From Liquorilactobacillus nagelii DSM 13675 (GTDB lineage Bacteria; Bacillota; Bacilli; Lactobacillales; Lactobacillaceae): a DNA stretch of 64,000 bases. The stretch spans positions 1,984,001-2,048,000 of the forward strand of contig NZ_CP049304.1 in assembly GCF_019444005.1 (NCBI RefSeq), written 5' to 3'. The notes under the pieces were generated by a model. That model made no database searches. It saw only the letters and a list, made by a program, of their open reading frames with translations, and was not told the DNA's origin. This document shows positions 8,684 through 22,604 of this stretch, piece by piece. The position numbers were made by a program, and so were the translations under genes. Within the stretch, counting starts at the first letter, position 1, and every line of letters begins with the position of its first letter.

Positions 8684-8699
8684 GGTTTCACATGAAACA
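8684..8699. promoter_or_regulatory. parS: parS-like site 2 (ParB/Spo0J binding)
   Basis: GGTTTCACATGAAACA differs from the other two window copies only in the first base. It is about 17 kb left of oriC and just upstream of the nhaC promoter. Confidence 0.72.
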
Positions 8700-8782
8700 T
8701 TCTATCTTTTTTATTACTTGCACAACTACTCAAAAAGTATCAGAATGTAAGTAATTTATTATTTTAAAAGGAGTGTATTGTT

Positions 8783-9274
8783 CTGTCAGTCACAATAACA
8801 TGTCAAGATACTTTAGCAATTACCGAACATCGTATTATAAATAGTGATTTAAATGAACACGGCACCGTTTACGGTGGACGTTTATTAGAGTTACTCGATG
8901 GTACTTCCTCAATATCAGCTGCCCATTTTGCTCGCCATTTAACTGTTACAGCTGCTGTTGATCAATTCAATTTTATTGCTCCCCTAAAATTACATGACTC
9001 ATTCAAAATAATTTCTTATGTTAGTGGTGCAGGTAAGCGTTCAATTGAAGTTTTTGCAAAAATTATTGGAAGCCAAGATACTTTTGGTGAAAAATTTCTA
9101 TCGGCAACAGCTTTTCTAACTTTTGTTACTCCCAAATTAGTCACTCTTCCAACTCTTGTTTCAATCAATGAAGAAGAACAAGTAATTTGTAAAAATTATC
9201 AACAGCGTCATTCATTACGTCAACAACAGTTAGCAGCAAATAAAGAATTTTATTCTGTGATAAATTTAGATTAA
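8783..9274 (+). CDS. Acyl-CoA thioesterase (hotdog fold, YkhA type), apparent CTG start
   Basis: A 163-codon open frame encodes a YkhA/YciA-like thioesterase with ITEHRIINSDLNEHGTVYGGRLLELLDGT. The N-G-GG segment and the following Asp are the family's active-site region, and VDQFNFIAPLKLHD matches the second hotdog strand pair. The frame has no ATG, GTG or TTG near its 5' end and no internal Met to start from. The best start is CTG at 8783, 9 bp after the strong ribosome binding site AAAAGGAG (8766-8773); it gives the usual N-terminal length. ATT 8777 is too close to that site. A single-base sequencing error near the start is the alternative. Such enzymes hydrolyse acyl-CoAs in the cytoplasm. 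Confidence 0.8.
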   Translation: MSVTITCQDTLAITEHRIINSDLNEHGTVYGGRLLELLDGTSSISAAHFARHLTVTAAVDQFNFIAPLKLHDSFKIISYVSGAGKRSIEVFAKIIGSQDTFGEKFLSATAFLTFVTPKLVTLPTLVSINEEEQVICKNYQQRHSLRQQQLAANKEFYSVINLD

Positions 9275-9278
9275 TTTA

Positions 9279-9392
9279 TCAATTTTGCTTTTCAAGAAAT
9301 TTAATCAAAAAAGCGACGGCTTCTTCATATGAGCAAGATTTTTGTTTCATAACCAGCTCCACTGCTTGTTTAGTTGTTTTCGAAAAAGCCAT
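9279..9392 (-). CDS. Small 37-residue protein of unknown function
   Basis: The short frame begins with ATG at 9392, preceded by AAAGGAGAG with about 7-nt spacing, one of the better ribosome binding sites in the region. The peptide starts MAFSKTTKQAVELVMKQ and ends EEAVAFLIKFLEKQN. It is amphipathic and Lys/Glu-rich with one Cys, and should form two short helices with no membrane segment or signal peptide. It converges on the thioesterase gene with 4 bp between stop codons. I do not recognise a family. Confidence 0.5.
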   Translation of the reverse strand: MAFSKTTKQAVELVMKQKSCSYEEAVAFLIKFLEKQN

Positions 9393-9576
9393 AAAAATCT
9401 CTCCTTTAGTTTATCTGAGAATTAACTCACTCTAAATGTTATTTTATACCGTGCCCTTTAAAAAAACGAGCTTTATTTATTGCTAAATTATTTTAAAATC
9501 AATAAAAGGTTGCTAGTTGTGGCCATTTTAGCAATTAAAACTTTTTTATTACAATTTCATTTGGTGTTTAGCTCAA

Positions 9577-9619
9577 AAAATAGGAGTAAAAAGGATTATT
9601 TCCTTCTTACTCCTATTTC
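9577..9619 (-). terminator. Terminator of purA
   Basis: AAATAGGAGTAA and TTACTCCTATTT pair around an inner AAGGA/TCCTT, with T-rich flanks on both strands. It is just downstream of the purA stop. Confidence 0.8.
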
Positions 9620-9631
9620 TATGCCTTGCAG

Positions 9632-10924
9632 TTAGATTTTAGCCCAAATATTATCTAAAACATTCGTTTGATTACGATCTGGACCAACGGAGAATGTTGA
9701 AATTTTAACTCCAACTAATTCTTGAATACGATGAATATAGTTGCGAGCATTTTGTGGTAAGTCCTCTAATTTTTTACAGTGTGTAATATCCTCTTTCCAA
9801 CCTGGTAAAGTTTCATAAATTGGTTTACACTGGCTTAATTGTTTCAAACTAGCTGGATAATGATAAATCCGTTTCCCATTTAAATCATAAGCTGTACAAA
9901 TTTTGATTTCATCTAGTCCTGTTAAAACATCAACACAATTTAGACAAAGATTGGTTAGTCCTGAAACTCTCTTCGAATGACGTAAAACAACACTATCAAA
10001 CCAACCAATACGACGTGGTCGATGTGTAACTGTTCCATATTCATGACCAGCTTCTCGAATAAAGTCCCCAGTAGCATTTTCTAATTCGGTTGGAAATGGT
10101 CCATCACCAACCCTTGAAGTATAAGCTTTGCAAGCACCAACAACTTTATCAATTTTTGAAGGGCCTACTCCACTACCGATAGTTACACCTCCAGCCACAG
10201 GATTTGATGAAGTTACAAAGGGATAAGTCCCCTGATCAATATCTAACATTACTCCCTGTGCACCCTCAAAAAGAACTCGTTTTCCACTATCTAAAGCATC
10301 GTTTAAAACAACAGACGTATCAGTTACGTACTTTTTAAATTGCTGACCATATTCAAAATATGGTTCAAAAATATCATCAAAATTTAGCGGCTCATGGTCG
10401 TAAAATTTAATTAATTCTTGGTTTTTTTCCGCTAAATTCCGCTGCAACTTTTCTTCAAAAACTTCTTTGTCCAACAAATCCGCTACTCGAATTCCAATTC
10501 TCGCCGCTTTATCCATGTACGCTGGACCAATACCTTTGTTAGTCGTCCCAATTTTGTTTTCTTTTTTTGCTTTTTCTTGTAAACCATCAAATAAAATATG
10601 GTAAGGTAAGATAACGTGCGCCCGATCAGAGATTCTTAAATTATCAGTTGATACACCACGTTTGTTAAGATAACTTAACTCTTCAACTAGTGATTTAGGA
10701 TTAAGGACAACCCCATTACCAATTACACTAATTTTGTCACTGTAGAAGATTCCAGATGGAATTAACCTCAATTTGAAAGTTTCTCCATTAAAAACAATCG
10801 TATGACCAGCATTATCTCCACCTTGGTAACGAGCAATTACTTCAGCATTTCGACTTAAAAAATCAGTTATTTTACCTTTTCCTTCATCGCCCCATTGACT
10901 ACCAACAACTACTACTGATGACAT
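9632..10924 (-). CDS. purA: Adenylosuccinate synthase
   Basis: Condenses IMP with aspartate using GTP, the first committed step from IMP to AMP. The 430-residue protein carries the N-terminal GTP loop [11 protein letters not shown] with the catalytic Asp (D13), the GGDNAGHTI motif with catalytic His (H41), NKGIGPAY, and the C-terminal [13 protein letters not shown]. Length is normal. It lies downstream of dnaB on the same strand, separated by a hairpin at 11050-11090, so it has its own promoter. I could not confirm a clear PurR box in the 170-bp upstream region. Confidence 0.97.
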   Translation of the reverse strand: MSSVVVVGSQWGDEGKGKITDFLSRNAEVIARYQGGDNAGHTIVFNGETFKLRLIPSGIFYSDKISVIGNGVVLNPKSLVEELSYLNKRGVSTDNLRISDRAHVILPYHILFDGLQEKAKKENKIGTTNKGIGPAYMDKAARIGIRVADLLDKEVFEEKLQRNLAEKNQELIKFYDHEPLNFDDIFEPYFEYGQQFKKYVTDTSVVLNDALDSGKRVLFEGAQGVMLDIDQGTYPFVTSSNPVAGGVTIGSGVGPSKIDKVVGACKAYTSRVGDGPFPTELENATGDFIREAGHEYGTVTHRPRRIGWFDSVVLRHSKRVSGLTNLCLNCVDVLTGLDEIKICTAYDLNGKRIYHYPASLKQLSQCKPIYETLPGWKEDITHCKKLEDLPQNARNYIHRIQELVGVKISTFSVGPDRNQTNVLDNIWAKI

Positions 10925-11049
10925 TTAGCTTCACCTCATTGTTTTTTTTAATACAAATTATTAATCAACCTCGATAATTGTAACAATGAAGCCCTATTAT
11001 TTCAAGTAAATTCCGAAGATTAATTCTTATATTTTAATGTCAAGCAAAA

Positions 11050-11090
11050 AATAGCGAACTATAGTTAGAATCTAACTATAATTCACTATT
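11050..11090 (-). terminator. Terminator of dnaB
   Basis: AATAG-C-GAACTATAGTTAGA pairs with TCTAACTATAATTC-A-CTATT immediately after the dnaB stop. The T run after the stem on the minus strand is good. Confidence 0.75.
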
Positions 11091-11095
11091 TCATC

Positions 11096-12478
11096 TTATT
11101 GTTGATTAGGCACATAAGCAATTGAGGAAAATTTATTATATGATTTTACAAATAGCAACTTGACTGTGCCACGGGGACCAGAACGATTTTTTTCAATAAT
11201 TACCTCTACTTCCCCAACATCTTGCGTTTCTTCATCTTGTTGCTGTTGATTATCATCATCATCAGAACGCTCATAATAATCATCACGATACAAGAATGCC
11301 ACAATATCCGCATCTTGTTCAATTGATCCAGATTCACGAATATCCGATAAAACCGGCCGCTTGTCTTGTCGCTGCTCAACACCACGTGACAACTGTGATA
11401 ATGCAATTACTGGGACTGAGAGTTCCTTAGCTAGTTTTTTTAACTGACGTGAAATTTCTGAAACTTCTTGTTGTCGGTTTTCTTTATTACTTCCCTCAAT
11501 AAGTTGTAAATAATCAACAACAATTAAGCCCAGATTTCCATTTTCTTTAGCCAACCGCCGACTTTTGGCACGGATTTCTGACATTTTAATTCCGGGAGTA
11601 TCATCAATAAAAATTGCTGTCTGTGATAATGATCCCATTGCAACAATTAAATTATTCCATTCCTCATCATTTAATTGACCTGTTCGCAAATGATTAGCAT
11701 TTACACTGCCTTCTGCACACAACATACGATTAACCAATGATTCCGCACTCATTTCAAGTGAGAAAATAGCAACAGCTTTATCCGTTTTTGTACCAACATT
11801 CTGTGCAATGTTTAAAGCAAACGCAGTCTTCCCGACAGCTGGCCGAGCAGCTAAAATAATTAAATTATCGGGTTGCAATCCAGCTGTCATTTTATCTAAG
11901 TCCTGATAACCCGTTGGTAACCCGGTTATCTCCTCTTTTTTTTGATATAATCGATTTACTTCTTCAATTGCACTATTTAAAACATCCCTTATTGGACGAA
12001 AACCATTACTGCTCCGCTGCTCTGAAACCTCCATAATTTGTCTTTCAGCATTATCTAAAAGACTGGTCACGTCATCATCTTGATCATATGCCTGAGAAAC
12101 AATATTAGTTGCAGTCGTTATTAAATGCCGCATTAATGATTTTTCTTGGACTATTTTGGCATAATAGCCAACATTGGCCGCTGTCGGCACAGCATCAGCT
12201 AATTCTGCAATATAACTAACACCACCAACATCCTCTAATTGATTTTGTTCGGTTAGCCGATTGTTAACCGTAACAACATCAATAACTTCATCTTGGTCAT
12301 TTAGATCGACCATTGTCTGAAAAATTACTTGATGTGCACGGCGATAAAAATCAGCTGGCTGAACATATTCCATCGCATCAACTAAGGCAGCTGTATTTAA
12401 AAAAACAGACCCTAAAACAGCCTGTTCCGCTTCAATGTTTTGCGGCGGTAATCGATCTGTCAACAGATTTTTAGCCAT
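11096..12478 (-). CDS. dnaB: Replicative DNA helicase DnaB (DnaC in Bacillus)
   Basis: Hexameric 5'-3' helicase at the replication fork. Of 460 residues, about 10-110 form the N-terminal collar domain (PPQNIEAEQAVLG). A linker helix near 150 is followed by the RecA-like ATPase with Walker A at about 211-218 (ARPAVGKT), Walker B (LIVVDYLQL) and the arginine-finger region near the C-terminus (SGPRGT). It follows rplI by 34 bp in the gdpP-rplI-dnaB order common in Firmicutes. No intein or inserted sequence is present. A Gln/Asp-rich segment precedes the final strand. Confidence 0.97.
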   Translation of the reverse strand: MAKNLLTDRLPPQNIEAEQAVLGSVFLNTAALVDAMEYVQPADFYRRAHQVIFQTMVDLNDQDEVIDVVTVNNRLTEQNQLEDVGGVSYIAELADAVPTAANVGYYAKIVQEKSLMRHLITTATNIVSQAYDQDDDVTSLLDNAERQIMEVSEQRSSNGFRPIRDVLNSAIEEVNRLYQKKEEITGLPTGYQDLDKMTAGLQPDNLIILAARPAVGKTAFALNIAQNVGTKTDKAVAIFSLEMSAESLVNRMLCAEGSVNANHLRTGQLNDEEWNNLIVAMGSLSQTAIFIDDTPGIKMSEIRAKSRRLAKENGNLGLIVVDYLQLIEGSNKENRQQEVSEISRQLKKLAKELSVPVIALSQLSRGVEQRQDKRPVLSDIRESGSIEQDADIVAFLYRDDYYERSDDDDNQQQQDEETQDVGEVEVIIEKNRSGPRGTVKLLFVKSYNKFSSIAYVPNQQ

Positions 12479-12512
12479 TCATTTTCACCTTTCTATCCAC
12501 TACAACTAAATA

Positions 12513-12962
12513 TTATTTTTCAGCAATATGCACTCTAATTTTAGCTGTAACTTTTGGATGCAACTTAGTTGGAATATTAACATACCCCAAAGATCGAATC
12601 GGTTGATTCATTTCCATTTTCCGTTTATCAATTTTAAGACCATACTGTTTTTCTAAAGCTTGCACTACCTGTTTACTGGTAATTGATCCAAACAATCGAC
12701 CATCTGTTCCAGCTTTAGCCTGTAATTCAACAATCATTTTTCCTGACTCTAACTTTTCTTTTAATTTTTCTGATTCAGCTAATAAAGCAGCGTCTTTCTT
12801 TTCTTCTGCCTTCTTTTGTCCCTTTAATTGACTCATTGCTTGTGCGGTTGCTGGCTTAACTTTATGATCTTTAATCAAAAAGTTGGCAAAGCCATCTGGT
12901 AAATTTTTGATTTCCCCACGCAAACCTTTTCCTCTAACATCTTGTAAAAAAATAACTTTCAT
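12513..12962 (-). CDS. rplI: 50S ribosomal protein L9
   Basis: A 149-residue L9 with the N-terminal rRNA-binding domain ([19 protein letters not shown]), a long connecting helix at about 45-77 rich in Lys/Glu, and a C-terminal domain ending [13 protein letters not shown]. It binds 23S rRNA near the L1 stalk and helps maintain reading frame. It is 19 bp downstream of gdpP and 34 bp upstream of dnaB, consistent with one transcript. Confidence 0.96.
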   Translation of the reverse strand: MKVIFLQDVRGKGLRGEIKNLPDGFANFLIKDHKVKPATAQAMSQLKGQKKAEEKKDAALLAESEKLKEKLESGKMIVELQAKAGTDGRLFGSITSKQVVQALEKQYGLKIDKRKMEMNQPIRSLGYVNIPTKLHPKVTAKIRVHIAEK

Positions 12963-12981
12963 TTTTATCCTCCTTTTAGTA

Positions 12982-15009
12982 TTACAAATCCTTATTCTGT
13001 TGCAAAATTTCTACTAATTTCTGCTGAACTTGTTTAACTGTTGTATCATCCATTTGTGTCGCTGCATTTGATAAGTGACCACCGCCACCCATCTCTTCCA
13101 TTACAACTTGTACATTTTTGGTTCCGTTGCTGCGAGCCGAAATACCAACTTTGCCATCCTGACGCTTAGTTATCACAAATGAAGCTTCAACTCCGCTAAC
13201 ATTTAATAATTCATCAGCTGCTTGGGCGGCTGTTACTGGATCATAATTTCGATCAGCTTCCCCAGTCGACAGAGCTAATTCAGAACCAATAAACTCAACT
13301 CGATCAATTAGATGGTTACGCTGCATAAAACTATCAACATTTTCTTTCATGAAGTGATGTGTCATCGTCAAATCAGCCCCTACCGAACGAAGATAGCTAG
13401 CAGCATCAAATGTCCTCGTTCCGGTCCTGAGTGAAAATGACTTGGTATCAATAATAATCCCAGTCAGCATAGCCGTCGCCTCAATTTTATTAATTGGATC
13501 GCTATCCCGTGACTGATACTCAAACATCTCCGTAATTAATTCACAGGTTGAAGATGCATATGGCTCAATATAAACTAGTACTGGATTCTCAGGAAACTCT
13601 TCTCCTCGTCGATGATGATCTATGACCATTACACGGTTGGAAAGTTTCTGATATAGTTCTGGGCTAACTGAAATTGATGGTTTCGAGTGATCAACCATTA
13701 GAAGCAGACTGTGTGAAGTAGCTTTTTCCAATGCCTCTTCAGAAGTGATAATCCTTCCTTTGATTTCGGGATACTGAGCTAATTCATCCATTAATCGCAC
13801 AACATCTGAATGCAATGCTGTTTGGTCTAAAACTATCCAACATTCTTTTTGATTCATCTTGGCAATTCGTCTAATTCCCAAACAAGCACCAATGGAGTCC
13901 ATGTCTGGTCTTTTATGCCCCATAACAAAAACTTGATCAGCTTGGTGAACTAACTCTTGAAGTGCTTGAGCAATCATTCTAGCTCGCACTCGTGTCCGCT
14001 TTTCCATTGGATTAGTTTTGCCGCCATAAAATCTAGCTTGTCCGTCTGGAGTTTTAACAACTACCTGATCTCCTCCACGACCTAAAGCTAAGTCTAAATT
14101 ACTTTGAGCTGTCTGAGCAAGTAAAGACAAATCATCATCACCATATGCAAGACCGATACTTAACGTTAGAGGAAAATTTTGCTTAGAAGTACGTTCACGA
14201 ATCAAATCTAAAATTTTAAATTTTTCTGTTTCCAGTTGCTGTAAAACTTTAGTATACGCAATAACAAGAAAATGATCGTTATCTATTCGTTTTAAAAACA
14301 TCTCATATTTACGAGACCAATTAGTCAATTCATTCGTAACGTAATTATTTAAATTGGAAATTGTTTTATCAGTCATTGATTGGGTAATTTCATCATAATT
14401 GTCTAAAAAAATCTGACCTAAAACAACATCAGTTTCTAAATCATGTTGTTTGATTCTTGAATACTCAGAGATATCCATTAAATAAACAGCATGAATCTCT
14501 TTTTGGATTAACAACTGAAAACTTTTATCGCCCCAAACTACTTCTACTGGATGTTTTTTATCAAAATTTTTCTCGATTAATTTTGCTAGTTGATCGTCAA
14601 TTGTTTGCAGATTCTTTCCTAGAACTTCCTGCTTGCCAAAATATTTTTGTAAATACGGATTAATCCACTCGACTTCATTTTGAGCATTAAAAAATAAAAT
14701 TCCAATTGGCATTTTAATCAATGCCTCTTGTTCACCTCGTTTAATTCGATAAGATAAGTCCGAAATATATTCATTCGTATCCTCAGTAATTTCTTTGAGC
14801 GTCAGAAATGCTGCACCGATAGTTAAGCAAACCAAAATTAATAGAACAAATCCCAAAATAAAGTTAAGTAAGAACGCCATTATTTCACAGACAATTGCCA
14901 ATCCTAACAAAAAAGCTGCAATTAGTCTTAACTGACTATTTTTCATAAAACTGGGTAAATGCCAGAAGTTTTTCGAAAAGACTTTTTTCATGACTTTTTT
15001 TCCCCACAT
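12982..15009 (-). CDS. gdpP: Cyclic-di-AMP phosphodiesterase GdpP (YybT)
   Basis: A membrane-anchored enzyme that hydrolyses c-di-AMP to pApA, setting potassium/osmotic and cell-wall homeostasis. Domains: TM helices at about 26-44 and 47-70, a degenerate PAS-like domain about 95-180, a modified GGDEF domain about 190-315, then DHH and DHHA1. Catalytic metal ligands are H365, D369 and D371 ([10 protein letters not shown]), D440 and D464-H465-H466 (VIDHHRRG). The GGG motif near the C-terminus ([13 protein letters not shown]) belongs to DHHA1. I used the first in-frame ATG (15009); ATG at 14991, preceded by GGGGA, is equally possible. It heads the gdpP-rplI-dnaB group. Confidence 0.95.
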   Translation of the reverse strand: MWGKKVMKKVFSKNFWHLPSFMKNSQLRLIAAFLLGLAIVCEIMAFLLNFILGFVLLILVCLTIGAAFLTLKEITEDTNEYISDLSYRIKRGEQEALIKMPIGILFFNAQNEVEWINPYLQKYFGKQEVLGKNLQTIDDQLAKLIEKNFDKKHPVEVVWGDKSFQLLIQKEIHAVYLMDISEYSRIKQHDLETDVVLGQIFLDNYDEITQSMTDKTISNLNNYVTNELTNWSRKYEMFLKRIDNDHFLVIAYTKVLQQLETEKFKILDLIRERTSKQNFPLTLSIGLAYGDDDLSLLAQTAQSNLDLALGRGGDQVVVKTPDGQARFYGGKTNPMEKRTRVRARMIAQALQELVHQADQVFVMGHKRPDMDSIGACLGIRRIAKMNQKECWIVLDQTALHSDVVRLMDELAQYPEIKGRIITSEEALEKATSHSLLLMVDHSKPSISVSPELYQKLSNRVMVIDHHRRGEEFPENPVLVYIEPYASSTCELITEMFEYQSRDSDPINKIEATAMLTGIIIDTKSFSLRTGTRTFDAASYLRSVGADLTMTHHFMKENVDSFMQRNHLIDRVEFIGSELALSTGEADRNYDPVTAAQAADELLNVSGVEASFVITKRQDGKVGISARSNGTKNVQVVMEEMGGGGHLSNAATQMDDTTVKQVQQKLVEILQQNKDL

Positions 15010-15101
15010 TCATTTCTTCTTAGCAATTAATTATCCTTGCCACAAATTTATTAAACCATTTGAATTCAATTTTATCACAAACAACTAAACTTTACTAAAG
15101 C

Positions 15102-15149
15102 AAAAACGCTGATCAATACCGATAAAAATCGGTATTGATCAGCGTTTTT
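15102..15149 (-). terminator. Terminator of the rpsF-ssb-rpsR operon
   Basis: A perfect stem of about 22 bp (AAAAACGCTGATCAATACCG and complement) with a 4-nt loop and T run, 9 bp after the rpsR stop. Confidence 0.92.
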
Positions 15150-15158
15150 GACCAACTA

Positions 15159-15395
15159 TTAATCTTCTGTAACAAATGGTAAAAGACCCATAATTCTTGC
15201 CCGTTTAATTGCAATTGTTAAACGACGCTGGTTTTTAGCACTTGTGCCAGTTACTCGACGAGGAAGAATTTTTCCTCTTTCAGAAACAAATCGTTTTAAT
15301 AAATCGGTATCTTTGTAATCAATGTATTCAATATGATTAGCCGCAATAAAATCGACTTTACGACGACGGCGACCGCCTCTACGCTGTTGTACCAT
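15159..15395 (-). CDS. rpsR: 30S ribosomal protein S18
   Basis: A 78-residue basic protein beginning [16 protein letters not shown], with the S18 core [32 protein letters not shown] (read as adjacent segments). It binds S6 and 16S rRNA in the platform. There is a strong AAAGGAGG ribosome binding site. It is the last gene of rpsF-ssb-rpsR and ends at a long terminator. There are no zinc-binding Cys residues, so it is the C-minus form. Confidence 0.97.
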   Translation of the reverse strand: MVQQRRGGRRRRKVDFIAANHIEYIDYKDTDLLKRFVSERGKILPRRVTGTSAKNQRRLTIAIKRARIMGLLPFVTED

Positions 15396-15413
15396 TTCAC
15401 AAACCTCCTTTGT

Positions 15414-15953
15414 TTAAAATGGTAAATCATCATCTGAAATATCAATCTGTTGTCCACCATCAGCAAAAGGATCTACGTTTTTTGTTGAATTATTGTTGCT
15501 ACCCTGACTATTATTTGTCGCAGAAGCACCACTACCAGCTGGACCAGCAAAATTATTGCTTGGCTGATTGACATTCGATTGGGTACTAGAAACTTGATCA
15601 TTAGGATGCTGTTGTCGATATTGCTCAGATTGCGATTTCGATTCTAACAAAGAGAAGCTGTCAACAACGATTTCTGTAACATATACTCTAACTCCTTGCT
15701 GATTCTCATAAGATCTAGTCTGAATTCTACCATCTACTCCCACTAGTGAACCTTTATGAGTGAAATTAGCAAAATTTTCAGCTGCTTTTCTCCAAATTAC
15801 ACAATTAATGAAATCCGCTTCGCGATCTCCTTGTTGATTAGTAAATTGACGATTAACAGCAAGTGTAAAACTAGCAACCGCGACTCCACTTGATGTATAT
15901 CTTAATTCTGGATCACGCGTTAAACGACCAACTAACACCGCTCGATTGATCAA
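15414..15953 (-). CDS. ssb: Single-stranded DNA-binding protein
   Basis: A 179-residue SSB: OB fold at about 1-105 ([47 protein letters not shown]), then a low-complexity Gln/Asn/Ser linker and the acidic protein-interaction tail DISDDDLPF. It coats ssDNA and recruits repair and replication partners. The start codon is TTG at 15953, preceded by AAGGGGG. It lies between rpsF and rpsR, the standard Firmicutes operon, and such copies are usually the essential SSB. Confidence 0.97.
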   Translation of the reverse strand: MINRAVLVGRLTRDPELRYTSSGVAVASFTLAVNRQFTNQQGDREADFINCVIWRKAAENFANFTHKGSLVGVDGRIQTRSYENQQGVRVYVTEIVVDSFSLLESKSQSEQYRQQHPNDQVSSTQSNVNQPSNNFAGPAGSGASATNNSQGSNNNSTKNVDPFADGGQQIDISDDDLPF

Positions 15954-15985
15954 AGTTCAGTTCCCCCTTCGGAATTTAAATATTA

Positions 15986-16273
15986 TTAAGCTTCACGTTT
16001 AACAATCATATGACGCAAAATGCCATCACTGAACTTAGCCAGACGGTCAAATTCATCAATTCCGCGAGCATCTTCAGCTTTAACATTTACGATATGGTAA
16101 ATACCTTCAGTAAAGCCACCGATTTCATATGCGAAACGACGTTTAGACCAGTCTTTTGAATCAATTACTTCAGTCCCATTATCTTTCAAAACGTTATCAA
16201 AACGTTCAACTAAAGCTGCTTTAGCAGCTTCATCCAAAGCCGGGCTGATAATATAAGTAATTTCATATTTCAT
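15986..16273 (-). CDS. rpsF: 30S ribosomal protein S6
   Basis: A 95-residue S6 ([37 protein letters not shown]) that pairs with S18 on the small-subunit platform. It has a strong AAGGAGG ribosome binding site. It is the first gene of the three-gene operon; a promoter is visible at 16368-16396. The leader contains a perfect hairpin GTTCTTAA-AC-TTAAGAAC at 16302-16319, which could take part in S6:S18 autoregulation, though I cannot see the characteristic bulge. Confidence 0.97.
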   Translation of the reverse strand: MKYEITYIISPALDEAAKAALVERFDNVLKDNGTEVIDSKDWSKRRFAYEIGGFTEGIYHIVNVKAEDARGIDEFDRLAKFSDGILRHMIVKREA

Positions 16274-16367
16274 GACTGTTTACACCTCCTTATGGACTTA
16301 TGGTTCTTAAACTTAAGAACAAGGAAAGTAATCCAAACTATTTCTAGTTAGATACTAACAAGCTTAA

Positions 16368-16396
16368 AGTTTAACATTATTTGATTCAGATTGCAA
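16368..16396 (-). promoter_or_regulatory. Promoter of rpsF-ssb-rpsR
   Basis: On the minus strand, TTGCAA (16396-16391), 17 bases and TAAACT (16373-16368) with a TG one base before the -10. Confidence 0.55.
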
Positions 16397-16454
16397 GACT
16401 CAGTTCATGATTTTATTCAGCTAATATTAAATACGCTAAATAAATCTGTTTTTT

Positions 16455-18950
16455 TTATTCTTCTGTTGTCGAAGCACTTTCATCAACTTCGTTTTCATCA
16501 TCAATTTCTTCTACAGCAACTTTAGCCATCGTTGCTACACTTGTTTCATCAGCAACTTTAATTAAGTGCACTCCTAAAGTTGCGCGTCCAGTTGTCGAGA
16601 CACTTTGAATGTTAAATCTGATCATAACGCCCTTGTCAGTAATTAACATAATATCTTCATCACCTTGAACTGTTGTTAAGCCAATTAATGGGCCATTTTT
16701 AGCTGTAACATTGGCTGTCTTGATACCTTTTCCCCCACGTCCTTTAATTGGATACTCTGCAGCTGAAGTCTGTTTACCATAACCTTTTTCGCTTACAATA
16801 AAGACTTTACTATCAGCACTCAGAATTGCTGCTCCAACAACATAATCATTCTCTCGCAGACGAATACCGCGAACCCCGCTAGCTGTCCTTCCCATTGGTC
16901 GAACATTTTCCTCAGAAAAGCTGACCGCATAGCCTTGGTGCGTTCCAATAATCAAATTACGCTGATCATTGGTAATTAAAACACTGATTAGCTCATCATC
17001 ATCTTTTAAAGTAATTGCCTTGAGACCATTCTTTCGGATATTGCTGAATTCATCAACAACTGTTCTTTTTACTGTTCCCTGTTTTGTCGTAAAAAACAAA
17101 TAGCTTTGATGTTGAGCATGACTTTGTTTTATTTCCCGGGAAACATTAATAATCGTCTGCACTTTTTCTTTGGCATCAATTCCTAATAGATTAATCACTG
17201 GAATTCCTTTAGCCATCCGACTATACTCGGGAATTTCATATCCTTTCATTCGATAAACCTTACCTAAATTCGTAAAGAATAACAATTCATCATGAGTGGA
17301 TGTGCTAATTAAATGCTCAATAAAATCATCGGCATGAACCCCCATGCCCTGAATTCCACGGCCGCCACGATGCTGTGTTTTAAACTCACTGGTTGCTAGT
17401 CGTTTAATATAGCCATTATGGGTTAACACTACCATCACATTTTCTTCTTCAATCAGGTCTTCATCTTCAATGCTGAGAACTTCCCCAACCATTAATTCTG
17501 TCCGCCGTTGATCCCCAAACTTCGATTGAATTTCAAGCAGCTCTTCATAAATAATTTGATCAATTCGCTCATTATGCGCTAGAATGTCTTGATAATCAGC
17601 AATAGCTTCCAATAATTTCTGATACTCATCCTCAATTTTTTCACGTTCAAGTCCAGTCAAACGAACCAAACGCATATCTAAAATTGCTTGTGCCTGTTTA
17701 TCCGATAATGCATAATTATCAATTAATTTATTTTTAGCAATCTCTCCACTTTGTGAATGGCGAATAATATTAATGATTTCATCAATATGATCTAATGCTA
17801 TCCGTAATCCTTCTAAAATATGAGCACGAGCCTGTGCTTTTTTTAAATCAAACTCAGTCCGCCGGCGAATAACTTCTTCTTGGTGTTTGAGATAATAAAC
17901 TAAAATTTGTTTTAAGGTCAGAATTCTTGGAGTACCATTAACAATTGCCAACATATTAAAATTGAACGTTGTTTGCATTAATGTTAATTTGTACAAATTG
18001 TTTAATACTACAGATGCACTCATATCTCGACGCACATCAATTGTAATCCGCATTCCTTCACGATCTGATTCATCATGGATATCAGTAATCCCGTCAATTT
18101 TCTTTTCACGGGCTAAATCAGCTATTCTTGTAATCAATTTTGCTTTATTTACCATGTAAGGAAGCTCGTTAACAATAATTTGTTCACGGCCATTCTTTTG
18201 AGTTTCAATTTCAACCTTCGCTCTCAAAATAACGGTACCCTTGCCAGTTTCATAAGCTTTTCTAATTCCTGATTTTCCCATAACAATTCCGCCTGTAGGA
18301 AAATCTGGTCCCTTAATTGCTTCCATCAAATCAGCAGTAGTTGCTTCTGGATTTTTCATTAAAATATGCAAGCCAGAAATAACCTCTGTTAAATTATGTG
18401 GTGGAATATTGGTCGTCATTCCAACAGCAATCCCAGTTGCCCCATTGACTAATAGATTTGGAAAACGAGCCGGTAACACAACAGGTTCTCTTTCCGAGCC
18501 ATCATAGTTAGGAATAAAATCAATTGTGTTTTTATTGATATCCCGCAACATTTCCATCGCAATTTTGCTCATTCGGGCTTCCGTATAACGCATTGCTGCA
18601 GCCCCATCTCCGTCAACTGAGCCAAAATTTCCGTGCCCATCAACTAACATATAGCGATAGCTGAAATCTTGTGCCATCCGAACCATCGATTCATAAATTG
18701 CAGAATCTCCATGAGGATGAAATTTCCCCATAACATCCCCCACAATTCTGGCAGACTTTTTATATGGCTTGTCAGGCGTAACACCTAATTCGTTCATTCC
18801 ATAAAGAATTCGACGATGAACGGGTTTTAACCCGTCTCTAACATCTGGCAATGCTCGTGCAACAATGACACTCATTGCATAATCCAAGAAAGATTTACGC
18901 ATAATTCCAGACAAATCTGCCTGTTTAATACGATCTGGTAAATCTACCAA
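16455..18950 (-). CDS. gyrA: DNA gyrase subunit A
   Basis: Catalytic subunit of gyrase, 831 residues. The winged-helix/tower region holds the active-site Tyr in [11 protein letters not shown]. The quinolone-resistance region reads [17 protein letters not shown], with the susceptible-type Ser and Glu. The C-terminal beta-pinwheel has the GyrA box-type repeat GRGGKGIK. The C-terminus ends in an acidic tail ([18 protein letters not shown]) as in other lactobacilli. The start is TTG at 18950, preceded by GGGAGG at 8-nt spacing. It follows gyrB by 56 bp. One Noc-type site lies inside the gene (17130) and another in the gyrB-gyrA gap. Confidence 0.98.
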   Translation of the reverse strand: MVDLPDRIKQADLSGIMRKSFLDYAMSVIVARALPDVRDGLKPVHRRILYGMNELGVTPDKPYKKSARIVGDVMGKFHPHGDSAIYESMVRMAQDFSYRYMLVDGHGNFGSVDGDGAAAMRYTEARMSKIAMEMLRDINKNTIDFIPNYDGSEREPVVLPARFPNLLVNGATGIAVGMTTNIPPHNLTEVISGLHILMKNPEATTADLMEAIKGPDFPTGGIVMGKSGIRKAYETGKGTVILRAKVEIETQKNGREQIIVNELPYMVNKAKLITRIADLAREKKIDGITDIHDESDREGMRITIDVRRDMSASVVLNNLYKLTLMQTTFNFNMLAIVNGTPRILTLKQILVYYLKHQEEVIRRRTEFDLKKAQARAHILEGLRIALDHIDEIINIIRHSQSGEIAKNKLIDNYALSDKQAQAILDMRLVRLTGLEREKIEDEYQKLLEAIADYQDILAHNERIDQIIYEELLEIQSKFGDQRRTELMVGEVLSIEDEDLIEEENVMVVLTHNGYIKRLATSEFKTQHRGGRGIQGMGVHADDFIEHLISTSTHDELLFFTNLGKVYRMKGYEIPEYSRMAKGIPVINLLGIDAKEKVQTIINVSREIKQSHAQHQSYLFFTTKQGTVKRTVVDEFSNIRKNGLKAITLKDDDELISVLITNDQRNLIIGTHQGYAVSFSEENVRPMGRTASGVRGIRLRENDYVVGAAILSADSKVFIVSEKGYGKQTSAAEYPIKGRGGKGIKTANVTAKNGPLIGLTTVQGDEDIMLITDKGVMIRFNIQSVSTTGRATLGVHLIKVADETSVATMAKVAVEEIDDENEVDESASTTEE
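17130..17145. promoter_or_regulatory. Noc-binding-site-like palindrome (NBS 2)
   Basis: TATTTCCCGGGAAACA matches the 14-bp Noc core at 13 positions. It lies inside gyrA. Confidence 0.55.
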
Positions 18951-18990
18951 GTTTTTGACCTCCCCATTTTTAAACCCTCGGTTAATTTAA

Positions 18991-19006
18991 TATTTCCCAG
19001 GAAATA
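18991..19006. promoter_or_regulatory. Noc-binding-site-like palindrome (NBS 3)
   Basis: TATTTCCCAGGAAATA lies in the gyrB-gyrA gap, ending next to the gyrB stop. Only the central base departs from the perfect palindrome. Confidence 0.6.
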
Positions 19007-22100
<3,094 letters not shown>

Positions 22101-22101
<1 letters not shown>

Positions 22102-22331
22102 TAGCTACTCTCTTCGCTTGAACTCAAACGCCAAGTTCCAATATTCGGAAGATCTATCTGATCACCAGAATATAATTTTCTTCCTCTTCTGTTCTCATGC
22201 TCATTGTTAACTAACACATCATTTTCCTGTAAAAACCATTTTGCTTGTCCGCCGGAACTGATTACATCAATATGTTTTAAAAACTGGCCTAAAGTCATAT
22301 ATGGAGTTTTTAATTTTATAAGCTGTTTCAT
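22101..22331 (-). CDS. yaaA: S4-domain RNA-binding protein YaaA (RlbA)
   Basis: A 76-residue S4-like protein (TLGQFLKHIDVISSGGQAKWFL, NRRGRKLYSGDQI) found between dnaN and recF in most Firmicutes; thought to bind RNA or ribosomes. I place the start at ATG 22331, about 8 bp from AAAGGTGGG; a GTG three codons upstream would touch that ribosome binding site. The stop overlaps recF by one base. Confidence 0.9.
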
Positions 22332-22545
22332 CTGCTTCACCCACCTTTGAAAACATCTAGAATAATTATAACCTTTTTAGCAGTTAATGACAATTTGAAT
22401 CGCTATTTTGGGCGTTTTAAGCAATTTTATTGCAAGACAATATCCTTTAATCTGCAATAGCTAAAATTGCTCAGAATGTAAGTATATGGCCTGTAAAAAA
22501 ATGAATTACTTTTTAAAGTACTGTCCGAAGATAATTAATAATTAC

Positions 22546-22587
22546 AAAAGAAGCCATAACAATAATAATTTTGTTATGGCTTCTTTT
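22546..22587 (-). terminator. Terminator of dnaN
   Basis: A perfect 17-bp stem (AAAAGAAGCCATAACAA and complement) with a 7-nt loop and T tail, 18 bp after the dnaN stop. It separates dnaA-dnaN from yaaA-recF-gyrBA. Confidence 0.9.
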
Positions 22588-22604
22588 GCCTAGCCTAAAT
22601 GCTA

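Noticed and set aside
10925..11049. PurR box upstream of purA
   Set aside because: A CCGAA occurs near 11010, but I see no second half in the expected spacing.
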